Shown here: one piece after another, positions 56,136-64,000 of the stretch
How the letters are laid out: the number at the start of each line of letters is the position of its first letter
Numbering within the stretch: the first letter of the stretch is position 1
NCBI RefSeq assembly: GCF_007997305.1
Contig: NZ_VORZ01000004.1
Location: 124,001 to 188,000 of the forward strand
DNA: 64,000 bases
Origin: Psychrobacter frigidicola
GTDB taxonomy: Bacteria; Pseudomonadota; Gammaproteobacteria; Pseudomonadales; Moraxellaceae
Direction of reading: 5' to 3'
Notes under the pieces: generated by a model
Seen by the model: the letters and a program-made list of their open reading frames with translations, nothing else
Told to the model about the DNA's origin: nothing
The model's database searches: none
Position numbers and translations under genes: made by a program

Positions 56136-58514
56136 TCAAGCATTGGTATAACGACTGGCTTCCGGCATCCAGCGATGAATAAGTTGGCTCACATCAGCCT
56201 TGCGGGTAGAATCTTGAATCAAGTGTTTTGCAAGCCGCTGAGCAATTGCAAATAATTGCTCATCTCGAATAAGGTCTGCTAAATAATAACCCACATTACC
56301 TGTTTGGCGTTTACCGAGCAGCTCACCAGGCCCGCGCAGCTCTAAATCTTTTTGGGCAATGACAAAGCCATCGGTACTCTCGCGCAAGACATTCAAACGC
56401 TCAGTGCCCGTTTCAGATAGTGGCTTTTGATAGAGCAGCACACAATAGCTTTTGGTTGAGCCGCGCCCCACGCGCCCACGCAATTGATGCAACTGTGACA
56501 GCCCTAAACGCTCAGCATTTTCGATAACCATCAGTGACGCATTGGGCACATCAACACCGACTTCTATCACTGTGGTGGCAATCAGTAAATCCAGCTGGCC
56601 TGCTTTAAAACTCTGCATGACTGATTGTTTATCAACCGCTTTCATTTTGCCATGTACTAAGCCGATTCGAATATCTAAGCGCTCATTCAAGTCTTCATAA
56701 GTGGCTTCAGCAGCTTGCGCATCAAGGACGCTAGACTCTTCTACTAAGGAACAAACCCAATAAGCTTGTCTGCCTGCTGCACAATTAATGGCTATCCGTT
56801 CGATGACCTCATCACGACGATTGCGGTCAATAGTGACCGTCGTAATCGGCGTGCGTCCCGGTGGTAGCTCATCAATAATAGAGGTATCCATATCGCCATA
56901 AACACTCATCGCGAGCGTACGTGGAATGGGCGTTGCAGTCATAATGAGCTGATGCGGCGTACTACCAGCGACGCCTTTGTTGGTCAGTGCCATACGCTGC
57001 TCAACCCCAAAACGATGTTGCTCATCGATAATAACCAACCCCAATTTAGCAAACTGCACTTTATCTTGAAATAAAGCATGCGTACCCACAACTACTTGCA
57101 CCGTGTTTTCTGCGACCGCTTCTAACGCTTCTCGGCGCTGCTTAGCCGTTTGTTTACCCGCAAGCCAGCCCACACCAATTCCTAATGGCTCAAACCATTG
57201 CTTAAAATTTATCAAATGCTGTTCTGCTAAAATCTCAGTCGGAGCCATCACTGCCACTTGCCAGCCACTATCTAACGCATAACCGGCGGCTCCAGCGGCG
57301 ACCAACGTTTTTCCTGAGCCTACATCCCCTTGTACCAGTCTCAGCATAGGCAAGGATGTGGCCATATCAGCAGTAATATCTTGCATGACTCTGGTTTGTG
57401 CGCCTGTTAAGCTAAACGGTAGGCTCTCAAATAGCTGATCAGTAAGCGGACTGTGAATGGCACATTTAGGCGCTTTATGCTGATGCAGTTGTTGACGACG
57501 ATATAGTAAGCTGAGCTGATGCGCGGTTAATTCTTCTATAATTAGACGCTGGCAGGCGGCATGGGTACGGGCACTTAACTGAGTTAATAAATTATATTGC
57601 AACCCAGCATCGGTATAAGTAGGTGGCGTATGTAATAACACCAACGCCTCAAATATCGTTAAGTTATACACATTATTAGCGGTACCAGCATCTGTCGTAC
57701 TACCCACTGCGGCATTATTTATATTATTAGAGTTTGAATAGTCGTAAACAGAAGGGCTGGCTTTATTAACCACATTCTCTGGCACACGACGCACTAAGGT
57801 TGAAAAGATGTCTTCAGATTCAGTTTCATTGAAATCGGAAGTTTCTAGGGAATTGTTTGATGGGCTAAAAGGCACTAATGGCAAGTCAGCAACCGTTGCA
57901 AAATCAGCAGCGGTAAACAACGTCATCGGTAAACCCTGACTACGAACCGTCTGCAATGCCATTTTAATTAACGTACGCAACTTGTTTTGATGTAGGCCTT
58001 TTACGGATGGGTAAATCGGTTGCAAGCCCGTATTAATAATAGCAGCGCTATCGGTAAGCACTTGATATTCAGGATGGTGTATCTGTTTGCCATAACGACT
58101 GACCTTTACCTCGCCGAACAACTGTAATTGCGTGCCTAGACTCATGGTTTGAAGCAAACCAGGATATATTTTAAAAAACCGCAAAGACAGAGTCGCGCTA
58201 TCGTCATCAATGATGACCGTTAAACCACTACGTTTATTATCGACATGCACAACGCGCCCTGTAACCAGTGCCGCTTGCCCATGCGCCACATCCGCTATTG
58301 CTACCAGTCGGCTGCGGTCTTCGTAATCACGCGGCAAATGCAGCAGCAAATCAAAAATACGTACGATACCCAATTGCGCCAACTGCTCGGCAACCTTTGG
58401 CCCAACCCCTGCCAACGCTATCACTGGCATATCCAGTGACGATGGCGCGTGCCCAGCTGTAAGGTTAACAGGAGCAGGTAAAGTGGCGGATAAGCGGCTG
58501 GCAGATATCGGCAT
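56136..58514 (-). CDS. recG: ATP-dependent DNA helicase RecG with low-complexity insertion
   Basis: 792 residues, against 693 in E. coli. An N-terminal wedge domain (OB fold, about 60-155, HLPRDYEDRS) is followed by superfamily 2 helicase domains: motif I VQGDVGSGKTLVAA, motif II IIDEQHRFGV, motif III TATPIPRTLA, motif VI QLRGRVGRG, and the TRG region near the C-terminus. It regresses stalled forks and resolves R-loops. The excess length is a Ser/Asn/Glu/Thr-rich segment at residues about 215-283, between the wedge part and the FEALVLLHTPP block. All motifs are intact, so the gene is functional. Confidence 0.96.
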   Translation of the reverse strand: MPISASRLSATLPAPVNLTAGHAPSSLDMPVIALAGVGPKVAEQLAQLGIVRIFDLLLHLPRDYEDRSRLVAIADVAHGQAALVTGRVVHVDNKRSGLTVIIDDDSATLSLRFFKIYPGLLQTMSLGTQLQLFGEVKVSRYGKQIHHPEYQVLTDSAAIINTGLQPIYPSVKGLHQNKLRTLIKMALQTVRSQGLPMTLFTAADFATVADLPLVPFSPSNNSLETSDFNETESEDIFSTLVRRVPENVVNKASPSVYDYSNSNNINNAAVGSTTDAGTANNVYNLTIFEALVLLHTPPTYTDAGLQYNLLTQLSARTHAACQRLIIEELTAHQLSLLYRRQQLHQHKAPKCAIHSPLTDQLFESLPFSLTGAQTRVMQDITADMATSLPMLRLVQGDVGSGKTLVAAGAAGYALDSGWQVAVMAPTEILAEQHLINFKQWFEPLGIGVGWLAGKQTAKQRREALEAVAENTVQVVVGTHALFQDKVQFAKLGLVIIDEQHRFGVEQRMALTNKGVAGSTPHQLIMTATPIPRTLAMSVYGDMDTSIIDELPPGRTPITTVTIDRNRRDEVIERIAINCAAGRQAYWVCSLVEESSVLDAQAAEATYEDLNERLDIRIGLVHGKMKAVDKQSVMQSFKAGQLDLLIATTVIEVGVDVPNASLMVIENAERLGLSQLHQLRGRVGRGSTKSYCVLLYQKPLSETGTERLNVLRESTDGFVIAQKDLELRGPGELLGKRQTGNVGYYLADLIRDEQLFAIAQRLAKHLIQDSTRKADVSQLIHRWMPEASRYTNA
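57666..57872 (-). other. Low-complexity insertion inside recG
   Basis: Encodes about 69 residues (215-283 of RecG) dominated by Ser, Asn, Glu, Asp, Thr and Val, ending in a run of Asn/Ala/Thr before the conserved domain resumes. In frame and free of stops. Confidence 0.7.
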
Positions 58515-58774
58515 TAAAAAGTCCTAACCCTATAATTTTTGAGTACCTATTTTTAATTTTTTTACTTTTAAAATCTTTGATATAAACGTTTTGCAATACT
58601 ATAAAACCATAACAATCAACAGGCTACAAAAATAGTACTTCGCAATCATTATAACTGACAAAGCGCTTGATTATGCTAAGCGATTTAGTAATGATGCGTC
58701 TAAATATTTAATTTTTAATAACTGGCTCACGCTTACTATATTTACGCTTTAATTAATATCTAAAAGGCTTCTTT

Positions 58775-59803
58775 ATGTCCGCTCATACTCTTAGTCCCGT
58801 TATTAACCGTTCTGTTTACATGCCAACGCCTCTATCATTATTGCTTCGTACCAGTTTAGTTGGCGCACTAGGCTTGCTGATTAGTGCTTGTAATAGTCTC
58901 TCGCCAACAGCGACTAGCGTGCAAATAGCACCCAAGCCTTATACTCCTAGTGTCGCTTTAGTTTTAGGGGGTGGCGGTGCAAAAGGTTTTGCGCATGTTG
59001 GCGTTATTAAAGCGTTAGAGGAAAGTGGGATTACCCCAACGTTGGTAGTTGGAACAAGTGTGGGCAGCTTAGTCGGCAGCCTTTATGCCAGTGGTTATAC
59101 GTCCACTCAGCTTGAACAATTGGCCCTGACCACGCCTGACAGCGCGCTGACGGACTTTACCTTATCGAATCAAGGTTTTATTGAAGGCATTAAACTTAAG
59201 AACTTTATCAATGCCAAGGTTGGCGGCCGTCCGATAGAAGCCTTTCCCATTACCTTTGCAGCAATCGCCGCTGAAAAGGACACGTTAATCAAAGCGGTCT
59301 TTACCGAAGGCGATGCTGGACTTGCGGTACAAGCGTCGTGTAGTGTGCCCAATATCTTTATTGCTCCGCGCATTCCAGTAACCGTTGGCAAAAAATACAT
59401 TGATGGTGGCGTGGTCAGCCTAGTGCCAGTCGATAGCGCCCGCGACTTGGGCGCGGATATTGTTATTGCCGTTGATGTGACTGATATTAGTGCTGGTTCT
59501 AGCGCTACTGCGCTTACGATTAATAAACTGCCTGCAATCACCTCATTAGGTAGCTTTTGGGGCTTATTGGAATATAATTTAGCCGCTAATATCAACGGCA
59601 ACGCCACTACTAATACGTCCTCTCGTCATGAGCGGCAGCGCGCTGACATTGTCATTACCCCCAATGTCAGTCATATCAGCTCATTAGACACCAGTCAGCG
59701 CCGCGCTTTAATTAGCGCTGGCGTGCAAGCAACCACCCCGCAAATTAATGCTATTAAACAGTTAATCACTGATAAATCTAAAAGTAAATACACCACGCTT
59801 TAA
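58775..59803 (+). CDS. Patatin-like phospholipase, lipoprotein (RssA-like)
   Basis: 342 residues. A 25-residue polar lead is followed by a lipoprotein signal with lipobox LISAC (Cys39), placing the enzyme at the periplasmic membrane face. The patatin domain has the oxyanion loop GGGGAKG (65-71), the nucleophile S95 in GTSVGS and the catalytic Asp210 in YIDGGVVS, so the Ser-Asp dyad is complete. Such proteins cleave acyl esters of phospholipids. Similar proteins are grouped with E. coli RssA. AAAGG lies 7 nt before ATG 58775; ATG 58820 is an alternative start closer to the signal peptide. Monocistronic. Confidence 0.88.
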   Translation: MSAHTLSPVINRSVYMPTPLSLLLRTSLVGALGLLISACNSLSPTATSVQIAPKPYTPSVALVLGGGGAKGFAHVGVIKALEESGITPTLVVGTSVGSLVGSLYASGYTSTQLEQLALTTPDSALTDFTLSNQGFIEGIKLKNFINAKVGGRPIEAFPITFAAIAAEKDTLIKAVFTEGDAGLAVQASCSVPNIFIAPRIPVTVGKKYIDGGVVSLVPVDSARDLGADIVIAVDVTDISAGSSATALTINKLPAITSLGSFWGLLEYNLAANINGNATTNTSSRHERQRADIVITPNVSHISSLDTSQRRALISAGVQATTPQINAIKQLITDKSKSKYTTL

Positions 59804-59897
59804 ATCGTATTCGAATAATCCCTAGTATAAAGGCCGCATAAAAATTTCTGTATAAAACATCCCCTAAATCATAATAACGGTTATAAATGACAATCGC

Positions 59898-59934
59898 AAA
59901 AAAGCACCACAATCATAGACTGTAGTGCTTTTTT
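59898..59934. terminator. Bidirectional terminator between patatin-like and DUF11-like genes
   Basis: AAAAAAGCAC-C-ACA pairs with TGT-A-GTGCTTTTTT (one mismatch) with T-runs on both strands, between two convergent genes. Confidence 0.75.
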
Positions 59935-59965
59935 AATTTTTGAACTAAAGTTTTTAAAGCCAGAT

Positions 59966-60550
59966 TTATTTCACGCGCGCGCGATACTTAACCATAACCG
60001 TATCATTAAGGCCCACTGCGTCTAGATTCCAACGTACTGCTTTATAATATTTCAAAGGAATCTCTTGAACTTGACCATCGATATTACCGCGCAGTGGCAT
60101 ACGAGCAAAGGCGCTGCCATCCGCACTACCAAATGGGAAGTCAGGCGCGATACCGCCAAGCATCTCAACTTGTTCAGGAATCGTCATCGTGACGGTCATT
60201 CTACGTACCCTATCAGGGTTAGTATTGGTAAACAGCCCTTGGTACTCTAAGACATTACCTGATTGCAAACGCGTATTGGCCGTAACCGGTACCAATAGCT
60301 CTCGACCATTGGGATCCACACTAACCAGCGAGGCGGTAATTTTACTACTTACCGCTTGCGCATTTGAGCGGCTCGTATTATTTGATGATTGGACAGCAGT
60401 TGACCCATCAAGCGCAGGCTCTGGCGTGGGTAAAATAGCAGACGCTTGAGTGACAGCCATCGCCCCAACCAACGTGCCGGCGACGACGTGAAACAAGCGA
60501 TGACCGGTCCATGCGGCGAATGGGTTGGCAAGAAGATTGCTTTTTTTCAT
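59966..60550 (-). CDS. Secreted hypothetical protein with DUF11-like beta domain
   Basis: 194 residues. A long Sec signal (residues about 1-38, ending TQASA) is followed by an Asn/Ser-rich linker and a beta domain (about 70-192) with VLEYQGLFTNTNPDRVRRMTVTMTIPEQVEMLGG. That reads like a DUF11 or conserved-repeat domain, in which an ambiguous bond phrase (ntn, tvtipipe) recurs. It is probably periplasmic or outer-surface. No partner gene is visible; it stands alone. Function unknown. Confidence 0.75.
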   Translation of the reverse strand: MKKSNLLANPFAAWTGHRLFHVVAGTLVGAMAVTQASAILPTPEPALDGSTAVQSSNNTSRSNAQAVSSKITASLVSVDPNGRELLVPVTANTRLQSGNVLEYQGLFTNTNPDRVRRMTVTMTIPEQVEMLGGIAPDFPFGSADGSAFARMPLRGNIDGQVQEIPLKYYKAVRWNLDAVGLNDTVMVKYRARVK

Positions 60551-60851
60551 GATGAATATGGTTCCTAGTTAATATATTAGTAAGACAATGCAGATAGAAA
60601 GAAGGTTAAAAAAAGCTACAGTATTTAAAGTATATAGAAGACAAGAGGCTTTAGCATAACAAAAAGCTTTTATTGGAATACTAACCCCGTGTTGCGGTTA
60701 TGTATAGCGATAAATAACTATAAAACCATATTGCGATAACTGAAATAAAAAGATAGCTCATACCGACGTTTTTTGCTATGGTAAATCTTTAGAATTCAAC
60801 CGATACTTCCCATTTTCTCTCCTTTTTCACCTACTATTTACTGCTCCCACT
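60551..60851. other. Intergenic region between the secreted hypothetical and argA
   Basis: 301 bp separating two divergent genes. It must hold both promoters. I did not see a convincing ArgR box or paired promoter elements and report nothing further. Confidence 0.4.
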
Positions 60852-62174
60852 ATGACTACTAGCGCCATACCCCAGATTAATCCTGAATACGTCCATTGGT
60901 TCCGTAACTCTGCGCCTTATATCAATACTCATCGCGGCAAGACTTTCGTGGTTATGTTTGGTGGTGAGGCGGTTAAACATCCCAATTTTACCACCCTTAT
61001 CCACGACTTTGCCTTATTGCATAGCTTAGGTATCAAGCTGGTATTGGTACACGGTGCGCGCCCGCAAATTGAGAAGAATCTAAAAGAGGCAGGCATTACC
61101 TCACCGTTACATCAAGACATTCGGGTCACTCCGCGCGAGGCGATGCCCTCTATTTTACAAGCAGTTGGCGCGATTCGCTTGCAGCTTGAAGCCCAGCTGT
61201 CTATGGGTTTGGCCAACTCGCCGATGTATGGCTCGCGTATTGATGCAGTTTCTGGGAATTTTGTTACCGCCCGCCCTTATGGTATCCGTGATGGCGTTGA
61301 CTATCAGATGACAGGCGAAGTACGCTCGATAGATGTGGATGCTATTAAGAATAACTTATTGCACCATCATATCGTGATATTAGGTTCAATGGGCTACTCA
61401 GCGACTGGTGAAGTCTTTAACCTATTGGCGGAAGACGTGGCACTTAGTGCAGCAATTGCGCTCGGCGCCGATAAGCTCATTTTATTAGGTGAAGAAACGG
61501 GCATTAACGATAATGATCGTCTACTGCGCGAGATGATTCCAAATGAAGTCGACCGTTTTTTACGCGGACGTGATTTAAATAGCGAAATTAATTACTTCTT
61601 ACATTGCGCCAGTGATGCCTGCCGTCAAGGCGTGCATCGCACCCATATTATCTCATATGCAAAAGATGGCGCGCTATTAGAGGAGCTATTCACTCGTGAT
61701 GGTTCCGGCACCCTGATTAGCCACGACCCTTATGAAGAAATTCGCCGTGCCAATATCGACGATGTTGTCGGCCTCATTGAATTGCTCAGACCACTTGAAG
61801 AGCAAGGTATCTTAGTTGCCCGTTCACGTGAGCGCCTAGAGCAAGAGATTGATAACTATAGCGTCATTGAGCGTGATGGCATGGTATTAGGCTGCGCCGC
61901 TTTATCGCCACTAGATAGCACATCAGCAGAAGTCGCTTGTGTCGCTGTCCATCCTGACTACCGTAGCGGAAGCCGCGGTGCTGATTTATTGGCCTTTTTA
62001 GAACAACAAGCGCGCAGTCATGGTCTTAACAAACTGTTTGTATTGACCACTCGTACCGCGCATTGGTTTGTCGAGCAAGGCTTTGTCGAGGTCGATGCCA
62101 GCGCCTTACCTGAAGCACGCCAACAGCAATATCATAACGGGCGTAACTCGAAAGTCTTCCAAAAAATAATATAA
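60852..62174 (+). CDS. argA: N-acetylglutamate synthase
   Basis: 440 residues. An amino-acid-kinase-like domain (about 20-290, KTFVVMFGGEAVKHPN, LVLVHGARPQIE, ILGSMGYSATGEVFNL) is followed by a GNAT acetyltransferase domain (about 295-440, ACVAVHPDYRSGSRGADLLAFLE). This two-domain form is the classical ArgA, which acetylates glutamate as the first step of arginine synthesis and is normally inhibited by arginine through the kinase-like domain. No ribosome site stands out before ATG 60852. Monocistronic, with a terminator. Confidence 0.96.
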   Translation: MTTSAIPQINPEYVHWFRNSAPYINTHRGKTFVVMFGGEAVKHPNFTTLIHDFALLHSLGIKLVLVHGARPQIEKNLKEAGITSPLHQDIRVTPREAMPSILQAVGAIRLQLEAQLSMGLANSPMYGSRIDAVSGNFVTARPYGIRDGVDYQMTGEVRSIDVDAIKNNLLHHHIVILGSMGYSATGEVFNLLAEDVALSAAIALGADKLILLGEETGINDNDRLLREMIPNEVDRFLRGRDLNSEINYFLHCASDACRQGVHRTHIISYAKDGALLEELFTRDGSGTLISHDPYEEIRRANIDDVVGLIELLRPLEEQGILVARSRERLEQEIDNYSVIERDGMVLGCAALSPLDSTSAEVACVAVHPDYRSGSRGADLLAFLEQQARSHGLNKLFVLTTRTAHWFVEQGFVEVDASALPEARQQQYHNGRNSKVFQKII

Positions 62175-62228
62175 GACTCATAATCAGCTTTATAAATAAG
62201 CGCTTTTAAAAATTAATCTTCTAGACAT

Positions 62229-62258
62229 AAAAAAGCCCTCATATATGAGGGCTTTTTT
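62229..62258. terminator. Bidirectional terminator after argA
   Basis: AAAAAAGCCCTCATA and TATGAGGGCTTTTTT are perfectly complementary and adjacent, so the hairpin has an AT-rich top and T-runs on both strands. It serves argA and the convergent FKBP gene. Confidence 0.92.
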
Positions 62259-62292
62259 AAATTTCTTAAAACCTAGTATTTATCAAAGCACC

Positions 62293-63030
62293 TTACTTGG
62301 CTTTCACTTTAAGCAATTCAACTGTAAAGATTAAGGTACTATTTGGGTCAATACCTTGATTACCCGCTTCACCATAGGCAAGATCTGATGGGATATAAAA
62401 CTCGTATTTGCCACCCTCTTTCATCAACTGTAGACCTTCTGTCCAGCCTGGAATAACTTGGTTCAGCGGGAATTCAATTGGCTCACCACGCTCATAAGAG
62501 CTGTCAAATACCGTACCATCAAGCAGTTTACCTTCATAGTTGACTTCAACTACGTCGGTCGCTTTTGGTGTTTTACCAGTACCTGCTGTTATCATTTTGT
62601 ACTGCAAACCAGAAGCCGTGGTTTGCACGCCTGCTTTCTTGCCATTTTCTGCTAAGAATGCTGCGCCTTTAGTTTGATTTTCGCCACCCTTCGCTTGCAT
62701 GTCTTTAACCATTTTTTCCTCTTGCTCTTTTTGATACGCCATTAGCACTTCTTCCATTTGTTCTTGGGTCAATGCGGACTCTTTACCTTCATAACCGTCA
62801 CGAAAGCCTTTTTCAAACGTATCTAAATTTAGGTCTTGAACCGCCTCTTTATTACCTTCAGCCATCATGAAGCCCAAACTATAACCGACTTTTTCAACTG
62901 CTGGACTTTGCTCAGTCACTGCCACACTTTTAGCAGCGCTTTCTTTATTACCATTGTTAGTGCTACACCCTGTCGTTAATAACATGGCACTAGCCAACGC
63001 ACTGATGGTCAAAGTAGTGATTTTTTTCAT
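62293..63030 (-). CDS. FKBP-type peptidyl-prolyl isomerase, lipoprotein (FkpA/Mip-like)
   Basis: 245 residues. A lipoprotein signal with lipobox LTTGC (Cys22) is followed by a helical dimerisation region rich in Glu, Lys and Gln (about 50-125, GYSLGFMMAEGNKEAVQDLNL) and a C-terminal FKBP domain (about 140-243). The domain has VEVNYEGKLLDGTVFDSSY, VIPGWTEGLQLMKEGGKYEFYIPS and LAYGE, with the active-site aromatic and Asp residues. It isomerises prolyl bonds and acts as chaperone in the envelope, similar to FkpA or Mip. Upstream of a divergent channel-protein gene. Confidence 0.92.
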   Translation of the reverse strand: MKKITTLTISALASAMLLTTGCSTNNGNKESAAKSVAVTEQSPAVEKVGYSLGFMMAEGNKEAVQDLNLDTFEKGFRDGYEGKESALTQEQMEEVLMAYQKEQEEKMVKDMQAKGGENQTKGAAFLAENGKKAGVQTTASGLQYKMITAGTGKTPKATDVVEVNYEGKLLDGTVFDSSYERGEPIEFPLNQVIPGWTEGLQLMKEGGKYEFYIPSDLAYGEAGNQGIDPNSTLIFTVELLKVKAK

Positions 63031-63507
63031 AGAATACTCTCAAGTTGTTAATATAGCGGCGAGATGTCACCTGTGCACTATAATAGCAAATCTTAGTTTT
63101 AGGAGCCACGCTTGCGAAAAAATTATTGGGCTAATGTACAATCTCTGTTAATATTACTCGTAGAAATAACAACTTATCACACAATTATAGGAAGAAGTTA
63201 AGCTTTCTGTCTTTAATCCTATTAATATATCAGCTAAGCTGTCTTAGCTAAGATGATAAGTAGTCAAATGTAAGCTTTTTTATCATCGATTGTAGAATAA
63301 TGGCAAAAAATTTTCTGTTCCGATCAATTCAATAGTTATTTCTGTTGTTAGGAATAGGGTTTCCCACCGTTGTACACATGAATACTCTTAATTAAAAAAA
63401 TACCAATACTATTATTTACGACTATCTATAATTCAGGTTAATAAGGGTACAGCTTTGATAGGGTACTTAGTCTTAGACCTGACTTATAGTACTTAAAGGA
63501 GGACGGG
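63031..63507. other. Intergenic region between FKBP and channel-protein genes
   Basis: 477 bp, AT-rich, between divergent genes, with no frame of note. It ends in a very strong AAAGGAGG ribosome site for the downstream gene. No terminator, operator or repeat recognised. Confidence 0.5.
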
Positions 63508-64000
63508 ATGAACCCATCGTTTACATCATTCAACGGTTATCTTGGTGGGCCTATAGGCTCTATCATTGGCGCTATTTTGATCTTTATCATAGGCTGGTTA
63601 GTCGCTCTTGGCATTGCAGCCCTTGTGCGCAATGTATTAGCTAAAGTTAACGTTAACCAGCGCATGAACTCATCTACTGGCAAAACCTACGACTTAGAAG
63701 GCATCATCTCTAAGATTGTTTTCTGGTTTATCTTCATCATTGCTATTTCAGGCGCACTTAGCCAATTGAACTTGAACTCTATTTCAGCACCATTTGCAAA
63801 TATGGTTAACCAAGTATTGGCGTTTATCCCTAACCTTATTGGCGCTATCGCTGTTGGTATACTTGGTTGGGTTATCGCGACTGTTGCCCGTACTGCAATC
63901 AATACTGGACTATCAAAAACCAATATGGACGAGCGTTTAAGCGCCCAAGCTGGTATTAAACCGATGAGCAGCACGATTGCTGACATGGTTTATTGGTTCA
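63508..64000 (+). CDS. Conserved TM-helix (MscS-associated, CmpX-like) membrane protein, N-terminal part
   Basis: Starts at ATG 63508 behind AAAGGAGGACGGG and runs off the window end; 164 residues are visible. The protein has repeated hydrophobic helices separated by short polar turns. The unit PNLIGAIAVGILGWVIATVAR, written here in part as NLIGAIAVGILGW, is the conserved TM-helix repeat found in the MscS-related CmpX/YjeP group, and an earlier copy begins at GSIIGAILIFIIGWLVA. Such proteins are predicted mechanosensitive or small-molecule channels. Whether an MscS domain follows is not visible. Stand-alone as far as can be seen. Confidence 0.82.
   Translation, partial: MNPSFTSFNGYLGGPIGSIIGAILIFIIGWLVALGIAALVRNVLAKVNVNQRMNSSTGKTYDLEGIISKIVFWFIFIIAISGALSQLNLNSISAPFANMVNQVLAFIPNLIGAIAVGILGWVIATVARTAINTGLSKTNMDERLSAQAGIKPMSSTIADMVYWF

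Overview
The window looks like the chromosome of a gamma-proteobacterium of the family Moraxellaceae, most probably Psychrobacter. This rests on protein style and gene content (a divergent gltX/rsmH pair, AcnA-type aconitase, an aminoglycoside-phosphotransferase-type homoserine kinase, a cyn operon, Asn/Thr/Ser-rich disordered extensions on housekeeping proteins) and on an AT-leaning base composition. No taxonomic search could be run. Most of the window is ordinary core genome; the accessory-looking parts are 1-9250, the short-gene patch at 26.9-27.9 kb, and 28.4-33 kb.

Region by region. 1-7841: a wholly minus-strand catabolic block, in transcription order a GntR/FCD regulator with a perfect 12-bp palindrome in front of it, two enolase-superfamily enzymes, a BCCT transporter (closed by a terminator), an amidase, a NodB/PuuE-type deacetylase-fold hydrolase, and the start of a small CxxC protein that leaves the window. 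The pairing amidase plus PuuE-type hydrolase fits a cyclic-imide or ureide ring-opening route; BCCT plus two enolase-superfamily enzymes fits uptake and epimerisation or dehydration of a betaine- or carnitine-like compound. 7.8-8.8 kb: about 1 kb without a gene, holding a 24-nt sequence like the 3' end of a serine tRNA and a nearby TTGGTATA-type repeat, which I read as the scar or border of an integrated island. 8.8-9.2 kb: one orphan gene. 9.7-13.3 kb: cynR, then divergent cynT, cynS and a CynX-like exporter (cyanate detoxification and nitrogen release). 13.4-16.6 kb: a HbpS/GlcG-like lipoprotein, cardiolipin synthase and RlmA.

16.7-25.3 kb: a compact division and cell-wall cluster on the minus strand (rsmH-ftsL-ftsI-murE-murF-mraY), ended by a terminator, so it is only the front half of the classical dcw cluster. 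25.4-26.9 kb: gltX, divergent from rsmH. 27-33 kb: small hypotheticals, tRNA-Ala(GGC) and tRNA-Glu(TTC), an unrecognised four-helix membrane protein, an octamer tandem repeat, an EamA transporter, an anchored glutaredoxin-like protein, a HEPN-like protein with three zinc ribbons, and a candidate small RNA sharing a bidirectional terminator with acnA. 33-41 kb: acnA, a DUF3025 protein, YdjM-like, YchJ-like, a class II glutamine amidotransferase, a DUF2007 protein and a homoserine kinase carrying an extra C-terminal domain.

41.4-49.4 kb, plus strand: hisF, ribH-nusB-thiL-pgpA (riboflavin, antitermination, thiamine, phosphatidylglycerol), then glmU and glmS (UDP-GlcNAc synthesis). 49.6-58.5 kb, minus strand: EamA exporter, YceI, an RND permease/adaptor pair and recG. 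58.8-64 kb: a patatin-like lipoprotein, a secreted hypothetical, argA, an FKBP-type lipoprotein, and the start of a channel protein of the conserved TM-helix (MscS-associated) family cut by the window edge.

The most novel-looking items are the candidate C-rich small RNA beside acnA (about 32.80-32.98 kb), the tRNA-Ser-like attachment scar (8.25-8.35 kb), and the HEPN/zinc-ribbon protein (31.8-32.7 kb). I found no CRISPR array, no complete insertion sequence, no rRNA and no recognisable prophage genes.
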